From Amaurobius ferox (taxonomy: Eukaryota; Arthropoda; Arachnida; Araneae; Amaurobiidae): a stretch of 64,000 nucleotides of DNA. This document shows positions 31,530 to 44,589 of this stretch, piece by piece. The stretch covers positions 69,663,180-69,727,179 of the forward strand of contig OX578152.1 in assembly GCA_951213105.1 (NCBI GenBank). The letters are read 5' to 3'. The notes beneath the pieces are model-generated. The model did not search any database and was not told where the DNA came from. It saw only the letters and a program-made list of their open reading frames with translations. A program made the position numbers and the translations under genes. Within the stretch, counting starts at the first letter, position 1; each line of letters starts with the position of its first letter.

Positions 31530-32880
31530 CAATGGAAAGTAGTCAGAGCTTAATTGCTTCTATAATGTTTAACAAGAAATATTATAATGAAAGACAGGGA
31601 AATACAGAATCATGAAATAATTCTAAATAAAGTACCACCTTATCATAAACGCTTCGATGGCAATATGCTCTTGAAACTGCATAATTGCACAAAATTTGCA
31701 ACGATAATATATATACCATTTTAAAATGTTTTCAACGCTTTGTTACTTAATGAATTGTAAACATATTTATATTTCGATTAAAGTATTTTCTAAAAAGAAT
31801 ATATTCTAGAGCAATCTTTAAGTAACTTTCCATTGAAAACAGCTTTTCCCGCTTTAAATAGCGATGAACGTTATTTGGACCGGGACAATGGCAAAATGGT
31901 ATGAAATGGCTTTGGAATAAAAATTAATCGAATAAAATTATACTTTTAATAGAGCGTGAAATAGGTAATCAGGAAAATTTAGTATGGAAACAGTCAGAGC
32001 GAAATTGTTTCTATAATGTTTAACAAGAAATATTATAATGAAAATTTAGAATCGTGAGATTCTAAATAAAGCAACATCTTATTATAAACACTTCGATGGC
32101 AACATGCTATTGAAACTGCATAATTGCACAAAATCAGCAACGAGAATATTTATATCATTTTAAAATGTTCTCAAAACTTTGTCACTTAATGAATTGCAAA
32201 CATATTTATATTTCAATTAAAGTAGTTTCTAAAAAGAATATATTCTGGAGTAATCTTTAGGAAACATTCTATTAAAAACAGCTTTTTCCGCGTTAAATAG
32301 CGATGAACGTTATTTGGATCGGGGGCAATAGCAGAACGGAATGAAATATCTTTGAAATAAAAATTAATGGAATAAAATTAAACTTTTAATAGAGCGTGAA
32401 ATAGGTGATCAGGAAAATTTAGTTTGGAAACAGTTAGAGCGAAATTGTTTCTAAAATGTTTAACAAGAAATATTATAATGACAATTTAGAATCGTGAGAT
32501 AGTTCTAAATAAAGCAACACCTTATTATAAACACTTCGATGGCAACATGCTATTGAAATTTGAAACTGCATAATTGCACAAAATCGGCAACGAGAATATT
32601 TATATCATTTTAAAATGTTCTCAAAGCTTTGTCACTTAATGAATTGCAAACATATTTATATTTCAATTAAAGTAGTTGCTAAAAAGAATATATTCTGGAG
32701 TAATCTTTAGGAAACATTCTATTAAAAACAGCTTTTCCCGCGTTAAATAGCGATGAACGTTATTTGGACCGGGGGCAAGAGCAGAACGGAATGAAATGTC
32801 TTTGGAATAAAAATTAATGGAATAAAATTAAACTTTTAATAGAGCGTGAAATAGGTAAGCAGGAAAATTTAGTTTGGAAG
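31530..32880. repeat. ~445-bp satellite, about three tandem units
   Basis: Landmarks recur at regular spacing: 'TTTAACAAGAAATATTATAATGA' starts near 31568, 32020 and 32460, and 'GCGATGAACGTTATTTGGA' near 31861, 32302 and 32748. Units differ by scattered substitutions and small indels. The unit end (TTTTAATAGAGCGTGAAATA) also occurs at 30660 and, diverged, near 51815. Confidence 0.85.
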
Positions 32881-33766
32881 TCATTTAAGGTTTAATTATT
32901 TAGATTATTGTGCAACGGTTTTATGTAAGAGGTTTAAAATTATTTGTGCCAAAATATTTGCTTGAGATTTGTTTGTCTTTCATTAATATCAATGTTCAGC
33001 TAATTTTCTTCGTGCTGAGTTAGAGGAAAGTATGCTGATGATGATTGTAACTTGTACCACTGTTTTGGATATATATGTTTTTAGAAACAGATTGAGTAAT
33101 ATTTTCGCCTTAACCGATTCAGCCTAAGAATAGTATGATGATCGTGATTTAATTACGTCGAGTTTTCACCATTGATACATCGGTCAAGTCCGTCGGTCTG
33201 TGGGTCTGTCAGCGGGTTTGACTGTGGCTGCCAAATCGTTGCCCTTTGTAATACCGTAAACTACTGAGGCTTGTTGGTTCATATTTATGTAACAAGTTTC
33301 ATATGTGATATAGATGTAAACGCAGAAAAAAAGAAATTAAAAAAAAATGTATATATTTTAGCGTTAAAACGAGATTTTGTTAAAAATCAGACTTTTGTAG
33401 CTCGAAAACCGCTTAAGCGATGTGGATGAAATTTGGTTGATATACTGCTTATATTGTCTAGATGTGAACGCAGAAAGTAATTCGAAAGTTGCACCTAGTT
33501 CGGCTATAAAACGTAAATTTATTATTTTCATAAACAATTCGATGATAGGTTATACTCTGTTAATTTATTACTATTTGTTTTGTTTCTTGTAGTCTTCTTT
33601 TTCCGGAATGTACTGACAATTCATTTTATTATTCTGTGACAAATTAGATCATGAGATATCCTGCTAATATCATTTGGTTAAAAACTATTATTTGGTTTAT
33701 TGGTTTATTTTATTCTATCATTTGGTTTAAAACTATTCGAGACAAGTTCAAAGTTTCACTCCTTAT
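32881..33766. other. Satellite flank and unrecognised sequence
   Basis: 32881-33055 resembles 30700-30840, partly in inverted orientation (the GATATTAATGAAAGA-type block). The remainder has weak DINE-1-like character ('GTCGGTCTGTGGGTCTGTC') but no clear ends. Confidence 0.35.
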
Positions 33767-34452
33767 TACTTTTTCTACATACATGTATAGGGAAAGTATA
33801 GTTCCCTACATACATGTACAGGGAAATGTATAGGGAAAGTATTATGACGGGGTCGAAAATTCCAATGGGAGGTTTCGACGGAAGAGTGAGTTTCAAGTAT
33901 ATAAACTCTAGTGGAACGATTTGAGGCGATGTCTGTATGTATGTGTATGTATGTAAGTGTGCATGTCTGTGAGTGTGCCTGTGAGTTTATGCCCGACATG
34001 AACGAAAGAAGTGATTCGAAGATAATTTTCACGATTATTATAATGAATCAATGAATAGTAGAACCCTATTAATTTTAAACAGAATCAATTGTTCCTAAGA
34101 TCCCCAATTTTTGATTAAATTTTTGAAAAATGCCATAAAAAATCAGGTTGAATGTTAAATAAAAAGTCATTGACAATGATAAATTAATAATCATTAACAA
34201 TGTTAAATAAACAATCATTTTGTCCGTAATTTTTTATTTGAAAATGAAGGACACCTATTTTAGAACGCTAGTCAAACTGTTATCGAGATATTGCAATTGT
34301 TTCAAATGCATTTCTGGAAAAAAAACATAAATATAAAATTTAAAAGCAGTAAGTATCATGAGATATGTTTATTTCCATGCGCAATATTATGCAAAAGATT
34401 TGGTAACATCTCTCTCGTTCGTTCCATTTACGAGCTAAGGTACTTTATGTAT
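33767..34452 (+). mobile_element. HINE-like element, family B copy 2, 3' end lost
   Basis: The 5' end is duplicated ('ACATACATGTATAGGGAAAGTA' type twice) before 'TTATGACGGGGTCGAAAATT'; microsatellite at 33930-33990; interior matches family B until about 34450. Confidence 0.55.
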
Positions 34453-34746
34453 TAATTTTACCTGTTTTTTTTTAGTTTAGATATTAATTAAATGTCGACT
34501 TTTGATAAACAATTTGTATGTGAGTCTGAATAAGTCATTCTGCTTGGATTCACGAGTTGCCAAAAGCGCCCAATTTCAATTTAAGTGACGTTAATTCAAT
34601 GCCATAAATTTTCTGCCTTTCATCAAATATTATGAATTTCTATTTTGACACCTTCGGAAAGATAGAAATATTTTCTTTCAAACAAACTTAGAATGGAATC
34701 CATATGATTAACAGATGAATTTTCGTAAGTAAAAAAAAAAAAAAAG

Positions 34747-34782
<36 letters not shown>

Positions 34783-36592
34783 TTATCGTGCTTTGAAAAT
34801 GTTCCCTATTTTTAAATAGTAATATAGAAAAATTGACTGGCAGGCAATCCGATTTTTATAATTTAACAGCAGCTTCTTTAGATATTATATATTATTTCAA
34901 AGCAAAAAGAAATTCTGAACCCATCCGTTCAATCATTCTGCGGTCGGGAATTAAGCAGCTGTATGCCATTCGTGGCCAGCGCCTCGGTCAGGGTTTTCAA
35001 TCATTACAAATCTTTTAAGCCAGCGAACTGTTAAAATTTTCGAATCATTTTCTCCCGTGGCTATTTTCCCTTCATGGCTGACCGTTACCGCCATCTATTA
35101 GTAAATACATTTTAAAGGCCGTCTTCTCTCTTGTACATTTATTTTTTTTTCTTTCTACGTTTGCGGAGAGCGTGCATGGAATGGGAATAAACTGGTTTCG
35201 TTTGTTGAGCGATGCTCTTTGCACTTAAACTAAGTATTTCGTATTTTGTGGTGATTTGAATTGAAACTGATTTGGTGATTTGGAAACTGAGTGGTCACTT
35301 TTAAGTAGCGGCTGCTTATTTAGGACCCGGGCAAAGCCGAGTAATTCGTTCTAACACAATATAAAGTTTATGCAAAGGATAGTATTATAGCGGAATTAAA
35401 AAGGAGACTAAGACTTTGATGGATATGCACGTTTTGGATATCACTGAATACGAATCAATGGTTTTTAAATGATACCGTTGCGTGAGCATCTATGGACACT
35501 ATATCTCTTATGTGAATAATTCCCGTCTGAACTAGGATTCGAATCATGAATCTTCGCCTAGTTATATGACGATTGTTTGATGATTTTGACGATCAGAGTT
35601 AGTGAGATGATTATCTTCTTTTCTACATTTGGCATAACTCTATTTACGAAAATATGGCATCAATCTCTTCAGTATAAATTAGCATCAGATGGATATTTTA
35701 TGGCAATTACTAGAAAATCCTCTGTCCGATTTTCGATGCGCTTGTAAAAATTTTCAGCCTGTCTTTTCATAACCGGAGTAATTATAATCAATATTAGCAA
35801 ATATAGTGTTGTTTATTTTACTTGTAGAAAAGTACCCATTTTATTTTTTTATAGAATTGGCAACTCTGTTTTGACTAGAAACTTTTCTGTTACTGAGCTT
35901 TGTGTTATTTATACTTCAGATTTCCATTTCAGCTCATATTATTGATATGGGTACTGAATTTTACAGGAAACTTGTTGCATAATGAGGATTTTATCAATGT
36001 GGATACCGTTATTGTTCTTTTTAATGCATTGGTTAGTTTGAAGCTTGAATATGCTTTCTATATATATAAACGTTTTTATACAGTTCATTAAAAACAATAA
36101 GATTATTTAAAATAATTTTTCATATATTTATATTATAAAAAACAAACAAACTGGAACTTACTGTTATACTTTAGCTGCTACTTTTCTTCGAAATGCGCTT
36201 AATGTTAAAAGCGTACAGGACAAAAGTCATTATAATACGTTTTTTTTCTTCTATAATATGTTTAATAACAAAATTTATTGTATTTATGTCTTTAATGGAA
36301 TCAGGTTTCATGAACTTAGTCTATGAACTTATTTGCTGAAAGGAGTTTTGGTGATAAAAATTGTTTGTTATTATGCCATTAAAAGTAGCTTTTATAAACT
36401 GTACAACAGATTTCTTGATAATCTTAATGATTTTCATTCATCTGCAAGTGCTTTTAAAAATTATTTGTTGTAGATATTTCATATTTTATTTTATCTTACT
36501 ATTTTACCTGTATACTTTTTGTATTATATTTCATCTTGCGAACTGTTTCTGGGACTTCATATTTAATAGACAGCATTTTAAGAAAATAAATA
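34453..36592. other. No gene supported
   Basis: Contains an interrupted A-run (34731-34775). ORFs here are short or simply hydrophobic. No repeat relationship recognised. Confidence 0.3.
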
Positions 36593-38068
36593 AAACAAGA
36601 AAGATCAATCATGCATAAAGTATTGATTATGAAACACTTTCCAACTGCAATGCAATTTTATTTAAACATCTCTAAAATACGATACATTCAGCGGTAATAT
36701 TTTGAAAATTATCACAATACTACACCAATTTTTTATTAAAAACGTACTTCATCGAAAAAAATGAACTTTATTCAAATGACGTCATTGAAATATAAGTCAC
36801 CTGGTTTAAACATCTCTAAAATACGATGCATTCAGCGGTAATATTTTTAAAATTATCACAATACTACACTAATTTATTATACATGAAAACTTAAAACTTC
36901 ATCGAAAAAAAATGAACTTTATTCAAATGTCGTCATTGAAATATAAATCGCCTGGCTCTCTATGTAATCGCTGTAAATATTTCATTCATACAATTTTATT
37001 CCATTCCTTTCATTCATCACAATACTGCTATAATTTATTTTGTTTAAAAACTTAAACCCATGAAGATAAAAGTAATTTAACTGTACGCTTAAAACTTCAT
37101 CGAAAAAGTCTGCTAAAAAATCGTTTGTTTTCTATGTAAAATCAATGAATGTTTCATTTATATCAGTTATATTTCCAACTCAAAGAGCTAAATAATTTTG
37201 TGTTAAAGAAATTCAGCAATTCTTATACAACTCATGCTACATCTTTATGTGTTTACATTCTCCATAAGTGAAAATTAGTCTTCGTTGTAGAAATAATTAA
37301 AGTTTGATGATCATTTAAACTCAAATATATTGTAATTGAGCTGTTTCAGAATGTAGATGTACAAAAATTAAGCAAAAATAAAGCGGTTTTAGGACGGATA
37401 CAACACAAAATATGAATTAAAAAGATCTTTAAAAATCACGATTTTGACATAAGATGGATACCATATTTTATTTTGAAATGGGTCACGTGATCTCTTCATA
37501 TAATATAGATGTTGAGATCCAGACCGTTTGACCTACCAGAAAGGTGTAAGGTAACTGTTTGGATGACCGGGAAGAGCCACCCAATTTAGACCGGAACCCA
37601 GTGGGGGAGGCATCCACAGGGACCGTACCGTCCTTCCCCAACCACCAACTTCTCGTAAATATAATATGGGTGTAATTATTATTTTAATTTTTATTTAAAA
37701 TACTACCGAATATATTTTGCAGAAATTTTTTTCATATTTTTTATAGGATTATTTGAATATTTCCTAAAACTTTCGAAGCAATTTGTGAATTTTAAATTCG
37801 CTCAAAAAATGTTTGAAAAATTGGGTCCCATAGGGTTCAATGTATTTCATATTTTCAACCCGGGTACAGTCCAAAACTAATTGGGTGATATTATTCATTT
37901 ATATTCCCATAGGTCCCACAGACCGTCTGAACAATATACTAAAATTTCATTTTGATAAAGTCATTTTTACGGCAGTTACCGTGCTAACGAACATACAGAC
38001 AGACAGACAGACAGGCAGACAGAATGAGCAAAGTCATAAACACTTTTCAACTATGTTGTAAAGTGTTA
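36593..38068 (-). mobile_element. HINE-like element, family C copy 4, split by a SINE
   Basis: Full-length family C on the minus strand with 3' hairpin at the left (36602-36630), two internal tandem segments (36640-36960), (GACA)n at 37993-38022 and palindromic AAGTGTT end at 38041-38068. It is interrupted by a SINE at 37507-37658. Confidence 0.65.
37507..37658 (-). mobile_element. SINE family D, 5'-truncated, inserted in family C
   Basis: Flanked by ATATAATAT at 37498-37506 and 37659-37667, a perfect 9-bp target duplication. Tail side at left (GTTGAGATCCAGACCG), head missing. It is younger than the host element. Confidence 0.75.
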
Positions 38069-38329
38069 AAAATATAAAGCCCCCCATAAATTTAGATATT
38101 TAGGTACAAACAACTATCGGGTCACGTTATCGAATTTTGAATTGAATTGCTTTCAGAGAGGATCAGAAAGTAGGTAGGGTCCGAAGATTACCTGCAAAGT
38201 CTTGACCCCAGTCGCCGACGGTATTGGACACAGGTTATAAAGTCCGGTTCACATGATTTTTCAATTTTATTTGGGTTTTGCGTCATTATAATGTTCCGAA
38301 AGTGTAAAATTCTCTTACTGGAGTTATTT

Positions 38330-38800
38330 TTTGAAAACTAGACCGAGAAAACACCCGTACTGACAATCCTTCCTGTGACGAATCTAGAGTTGCTAGCAGC
38401 TAAAGTTCGGAAGGGGATTGCCAGACATTCCGAGTTATCGCCAATTTGGCGACTTTTCACTCTAAATTCGGAAGGAGTGAGAAAGTCACTTTTGGGAGGA
38501 GTGACAGGCCTAAAAACTGATAATCACTCTTTTAGAGTGATTTTTTTGGTCATTCCACTCGTAAAAAGGATGCATATTTCACCTGAAAAAAAAAGAGTGA
38601 AATATTTCACTCCTTTTTCAAGCAGTTACCTTACACCTTTCTGGTAGGTCGGACGGTCTGGGTTTCAACAACAACAACAACTCCTTTTTCAAGAGTCATT
38701 TGCAGTTTATCTTCATATCACTCCTTTACTGAGTGAAATATCTCACTCTTTAGAACAAGCGAATTTCATATCACTCCTTTTCTGAGCGAAAGCATTTCAA
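38330..38800 (+). repeat. LTR-like sequence (copy J2), U3-like part with GAGTGA repeats
   Basis: 38330-38460 resembles 14863-14990. The following 320 bp is packed with GAGTGA and TCACTC in both orientations (palindromic patches). A truncated SINE sits inside. The TATA-to-end part present in J1 and J3 is missing. Confidence 0.4.
38623..38679 (+). mobile_element. SINE family D 3' fragment with target duplication
   Basis: 57 bp ending in (CAA)n and flanked by ACTCCTTTTTCAAG at 38609-38622 and 38680-38693 (perfect 14 bp). Strongly 5'-truncated retroposition. Confidence 0.8.
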
Positions 38801-39969
38801 AAATGGCAACAGCGCTGTTGTTTACATCGTGCATACAGAATAAGTCTGTGATCGTGCACATCACTAGTAGCATTGGGGCATACGAAGCTCTCTATTACAT
38901 AAGTTTAATTTATTAATTTTTTTTCATGTGTTTAATCATTATTAGAATAGCATAGTTTGTATTCTAATACTGATTGATCGTTAATAATCTTCGATCGTTA
39001 ATAATTCGATAAGCGATACCGTAATGTATCAGCTAACGTTCTAGGCCTAACAGTTGTGATATCATTAATTTTTTCTTTTGGATTAAAAAAAAATATATGT
39101 ATATATATATATAGTAAATGCATATTTTAAGGATATTTAGAGCTGCTTTTGCTTAAAATTTAGTTACAATAGCTGTTTTCTTATGAATATTTAATGTTTC
39201 AAAACTGTTGCTTTTAACTTTTATGTGTGGTAAGCGAACGTTTAATTTCTAGCAGGTCCAATATGAAATGTTTTTATTATTTAAGAGGTGCGCCAAAGAT
39301 TTATTATCGAATTAATGATATTTTGAGAGTATTTTCTATCTTCTCAATTATATTAGAACGTCTTTTTTGAGTACTCGGTCATCGAAACGCGTTCAAATTT
39401 TCAAAAAATGAATGTTGTTTAGTTAAAGAGTTACAAAGCAATTATACATATATTTTGATGCAATTTCTATGCTCTGTTGAATTTATGTTTTTGGACCCTT
39501 GAAAATACATTTTTCCAATCACTATCCTTCAATAAAAGTTGTACGCTTAACTGAAAATATTTTACAAACATAACAGTAAATTGCTATTCTTCATGCACTG
39601 TAAACCAACTGTTCTTTGTCAATTTTTTCAACATATTCTTTCATGCGAATGAGGAGATGTTATATTTACTTCTATTTCTTTTTTATTTATATATTTCTTG
39701 CTTTTCTTAGAACTTAAACAATTTCGGCATTTCCTTATTATAGCGGCCCCTGAGGATGAATCGCAAAGGTAGCTTTATAATCCCACCAAGTGTTTGCAGT
39801 CCTAAAGAAAGAGCATCTATTTATATTATCGTCATATTGCTTTTTCGTTAATGTTTCTGATTTCGTACTAGTTTTTTGAAATTGCTTGCTTTTTTTTAAA
39901 AACAATCTTGTTAACAATCTTACCAGACAGATCTTGTTACCAAACAGATTCCATATCATTATTCCAAGA
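38801..39969. other. No gene seen
   Basis: AT-rich with a short (TA)n at 39098-39113. Confidence 0.3.
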
Positions 39970-40740
39970 ATAATGTCTTTTACCTGACGAACGAGTATAC
40001 GATAATGGCCAAGACATGAAGCTGTATGCTAACGACGAAACCATTTGGAGGTGCAATGTAAAAAGAAGGGCCTCCATGTTGGAAATTGGTTCAGCGGTTC
40101 CAGAATACTGTTCGTAACTGCTTTTAGATTTAACTGCTGTTAGGCAGAGGAGTTGACGACCTTCAAATGGTGTGACAAACACCTTAATATGTGTGAAAAT
40201 GCAACAATTGATTGGAACAATTACATGAGAGAAGTGTGTTCCCTACATCTAATGCAAAGATTTAATGGACGAATGGTGGTGGCAATAAAATTGTTGAGAT
40301 CGATGAAAGTTTGTTCATCTGGCGTAAAAACAACAGCAGTATGGTACTCCAACAATGGAATTTCGGAGGAATATGCTGGGAAAATGACGAGGGCTTTCTC
40401 ATTCAAGTTGCGAATAGTACACTCATGGAAAAAATTATTGAACATGTACAAGATGAATCAACGATCTGTTCAGACTGTTGGAAGGGATACAAAACGGCAG
40501 ATCTTGAAGCAGGTTTGTTCATACGCAAAATGTAGAAAGAATGTGGAGTTCTGTCAAGTGGAGTAATAAAAAATATCAAGGCACGGCTCGGGATCACCTC
40601 GAATCATATCTTTCAGAATTTATGGGGAGAAAATACATAGGGGGAAAATGTTTTTGATGAATTATTGAAAACAATTTCAGAAATATGGCCTATAATGTAG
40701 AGTGTGATGTCATAAAGATTATTAAAAATATTCCTATGAA
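39970..40740 (+). pseudogene. Merlin-type (IS1595/ISXO2-like) transposase, broken
   Basis: Pieces of the family appear in order but in different frames. First comes an N-terminal part ending in Trp-Arg-Cys (about 40020-40060), then a Thr-Ile-Asp-Trp-Asn-Asn-Tyr-x-Arg-Glu-Val-Cys segment (40200-40236), then the DDE core at 40311-40535 with Trp-Asn-Phe-Gly-Gly-Ile and Ser-Thr-Ile-Cys-Ser-Asp-Cys-Trp-Lys-Gly-Tyr, the second catalytic Asp region. A weak C-terminal part (Leu-Trp-Gly) lies near 40620. Merlin elements are the eukaryotic branch related to IS1016/IS1595. Several frameshifts and stops make it inactive. I did not find its terminal repeats. Confidence 0.75.
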
Positions 40741-43304
40741 ACATGTAAGTATTATATTATTTATTTTTGTGGGATCAGTTGAATAGCCCCCCCACAGCTC
40801 CTTTGGCATGAAACGTCCGGTTGGCGCGAAGCACAGAGTTACAATTCTATTCCGTTTTCATCGACAGTCTGGTAGCCTGCGACTTTCTGACAGCAAATCA
40901 ACATGTGACTTTCTTGGATTCTTCATTTGAATAGGAAATAGGTATTTCATCAGATCTTTTTCAATCGGATTTGTCGAGTATTTTCGCTGCACATCTATCT
41001 TGCATTTTCATTCCACATTTCGCACGTAATTTTCGTATCTATTCATTTATTTAATATTTTCTGTAGATTTAATTTGATTGCAGATAAGTTTTCAATGACA
41101 TCTGGTACACGGCAAATGTTTTAGAAAATGTGTTCTGGTGAGTAATGTTTAAAAAATGTGACGTCCTAGGGGAATGTATGTGTATGTTCAAGAAAACGTG
41201 TTTGTGTGGATGTATAAGTGAAAATGTGGATATAAGTGCATTTACATAAAGGTTAGTTCTTTTATTTATTTATCCCGTGTTTTAAAATTGTCTTTTGTAT
41301 TTTCCTGTGTTTGTAAAATGGTTTTCCAAAGTATCGTTTTTTCTTAAATTTCCAATTTTTTTTCTTTTAATTTTGTTAAAGTACAATATTTTTTCTAAGT
41401 GTCGGTTTTCTTAACTTTCGTTAAAGTCCGATCATCATTTTAATAAATTTCTTTAAAATCCTTTTAAAATTTTTGAAGTTTCGGGTTATAAGTTTTTGAA
41501 AGTGATTTTTAAAATCACAAAATATTTTAAGTAGGTATCGTGTGTTTCTATATGTTTTCTAAAATTTTAAAAGTTTTTTATTCTGCAATTACACGTGCAA
41601 GTTACACAATATTTTTAGAATGCACAAAAATCTTTTAATCTTTTTATGAGTGTAATTCACTTTTATTCAAATTGAATTCCATTATCATAATTACATTCAA
41701 AATTCCAGTTCATAAAACTGTAGAATACGTCACTTTGGTAGGAGAAGCCTATTTTAAAATATGGGAATATACGTCACTTTAGTGGGGAGGAGTCAATTTT
41801 AAAACAATGAGAAACGTGTCAACTTGGCTCACTTTTGTCGCACTTGGCGCACCGAATGGAGGGGGGGGGGATTCTTTCGATCTGCCTTTATTTTTATTTC
41901 TCTATTACACATTCGTTCTACAGACCTTGACAAAATCGTAATTGTGGGAGGCCACTGTAATAAGGAAGTACCACAATTTCTAATTAAAGATTTTTTCCAA
42001 CATCCACATCAAATCTTTCTTCGATCTAGGATTCAAATTTCCATACAAAATTACCTGCTTTTCTTTTACTGACCTATGATCCGAGCTTTTGGCTACCCCT
42101 GTGCGACAAAAATGGTAAATTTTCTGAAGTGGAAGCTAATCTGAAAGCTAAGAAACGGAATCAACTGATGAAATTGACTGATGAACCAGCATTGAAGCTA
42201 GTGAATGGAAATTGGATTATATGGATGTTGTGACAAATCAATGTGTCTTTGTGAAGAAACTAAAATACAAGTTTTGTTGCAGCTAACCTGAACTGGAGAA
42301 AGCATATGCCAAAAGAAGGGGGGTAATAACAGTGTTAATTACTTTGATGGAGCTTCATCAATTAAGAAATGCAATGCTGAAAACCATTCCAAATACAAAT
42401 GACTGACATATAAATATAATTTCAGTGCAAGCGAGAACAACTTTAGTCTAACAAACCATTGTGGATGCGGTTTCGTTGAGGAACCGAAGTGAAATGTAAA
42501 GTTGTAAAGCTTTTTGACATAAGCCACTTTCTTGCGAAAGAACTTCTTATTAGCCTTTTACCTGCTCAAATAGAGTTGGAAAAGAGGTATAGCATTGCTT
42601 TGGGAGAAACTTAACTTTAACCACAGGGCTTGCAAAACATTTGCGATGTTTATTGCCAAGTCTAAAGAATGATCCATCTTAAATGTGCTCTACATCAGTT
42701 TTTTGGGAGCCCAGATCAATCCCAGAAAGAAAAAAAAATGTATCTGAAGTATATTAAAAAATCATAATTCCCCTAAGAATAAGTACAGATGGTCTTGCAC
42801 TTTCAGATTTTAAGGCTGATTGAGCAATTAAAAAATGTTTTGCAAGTGACCTTACTTTTAGCTATAAAAGTAAAATGCAATTTTATCTATGCATTAATAA
42901 ATTTGATAATAATAAAAAATAAATGTGTGTAACTACATCTGCAATATATTTATATTTAAATGCTTTTTATCTGAGGTGTACTTTAGAGTTACGTATTTAA
43001 ATTTGTAAACAGTTTCCAAAGTAAGTGGCTTTCTTTTCATTATATTCATTCAATTTTCTTTAACGTTTAGTGAAAAATTTATAAGAAATTTAGAAATCAT
43101 TTTTGATGGTTAAGATTGCTGTGAGCTTAATAGTTTTGGACTCCAGCTTATAAAAGGTCACAACGGTATATGATGCCAGTCTTAAAATCTTATTTCTAGC
43201 CCTGATCCAAGCCAAATTAATTCATATTAATTTGACAAAAGCTGGTATTTATTGAATTGTTTTGAATAAAAACAATTTTGAAAATATATATAAATGAAGA
43301 GTTT
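40741..43304. other. 2.5 kb without recognisable feature
   Basis: No ORF over 82 codons and no repeat related to other parts of the window that I could see. 42060-42500 is less AT-rich and has coding-like patches, but stops occur in every frame. Confidence 0.3.
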
Positions 43305-43318
43305 TGTTGCTATGGTGT

Positions 43319-43378
43319 TGAAGACCTAGACCGTTCGACTCATCCGAAGGACTTGAGCAACTATTTGGACGGCTGGAC
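43319..43378 (-). mobile_element. 60-bp SINE family D fragment with 14-bp target duplication
   Basis: TGTTGCTATGGTGT flanks it on both sides (43305-43318 and 43379-43392). The insert contains 'GAAGACCTAGACCGTTCGAC' and 'GACTTGAGCAACTATTTGG', matching the SINE at 63002-63408. Confidence 0.8.
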
Positions 43379-43908
43379 TGTTGCTATGGTGTAAATAAAG
43401 CTTAAAATTCCCAGTAGCCACATGGCAATTAACGAAATCCTGACTGCTGGCCAAATTTTATGATAGTCTAAAATAAAATGATTCTTCTCCTTAAACAATA
43501 TCTCCTGTGGAGTGGGAAAATCTGGCAACAATTGCTATGATACTGCGATCGTAATTTATTATATTTACAGCCTAGAATGAGTGTAATCCACATTCCTATC
43601 CTCTCCCTCCCCGTAATCACCAATGCGTTTTGAGCCATGTCCAGGAGTACTATCTTTGCCCTGCTCTATCCATTGACCCAGAGTGCCGCCCCCACTTTTA
43701 TACTCTATACCAGTGTTTCCCAAATTGTGCGCCGCGAAGTATAGTTGGGTGCGCCGCGAAATAATTAAAATTATATTAAAAATGAGTAAAATATGAAATA
43801 AAACTCTTAATATAAATCATTAATATTAAAATAATATAAAGTCTTGCATGTTTGTTGCGTAGTGCTCGGTTCAATACGAATGTTAGTTTCCTTTAAAAAA
43901 TTATATAC

Positions 43909-44047
<139 letters not shown>

Positions 44048-44589
44048 TTGAATTACATATAATATTATTAATACATACCCTTATGCTTGTTAATTCCTCC
44101 AACATATTATATAATGAATTTACACTTATACGGTATTTTGGGTACAAAAGTGTTTTTAATGATCACAATTGGTACGTCTGTCATGTGTCGCTGGCAGTTG
44201 TTCTCATACGTTTTAATATTTATTAATTTTGATTAAAAAATTCATATGATAATTCCTGGTATATTTATTTTATTTATATAAATATGTTATAAGTTAATTA
44301 AAAAATCTACTTACTCATTATAAAGAAAATTCATGGAAAAAGCAAATACGAATGCAAAATTGTAATTTGGTTTATTAACAGCCGACGATTCCCAGCATAA
44401 ATGTTTAATTTTACACACGAAAATCAAGTGGCTATCAAGAGGAAAGGTTTTAAGTAGCATACATGAACTCTAGAAATAATTACTTGTTTTCTTTGAAGGA
44501 GAAAAACACCAACGTTTCTGTAACTATTAAAGATGAAATTTTTGGATTTCTAGACTGGAATGTTTAACAGAGATATTTACACATCTTAA

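Noticed and set aside
36361..36618. Hydrophobic 85-residue ORF
   Set aside because: AT-rich sequence yields Ile/Phe/Leu-rich chance ORFs; no start context, homologue or neighbour supports it.
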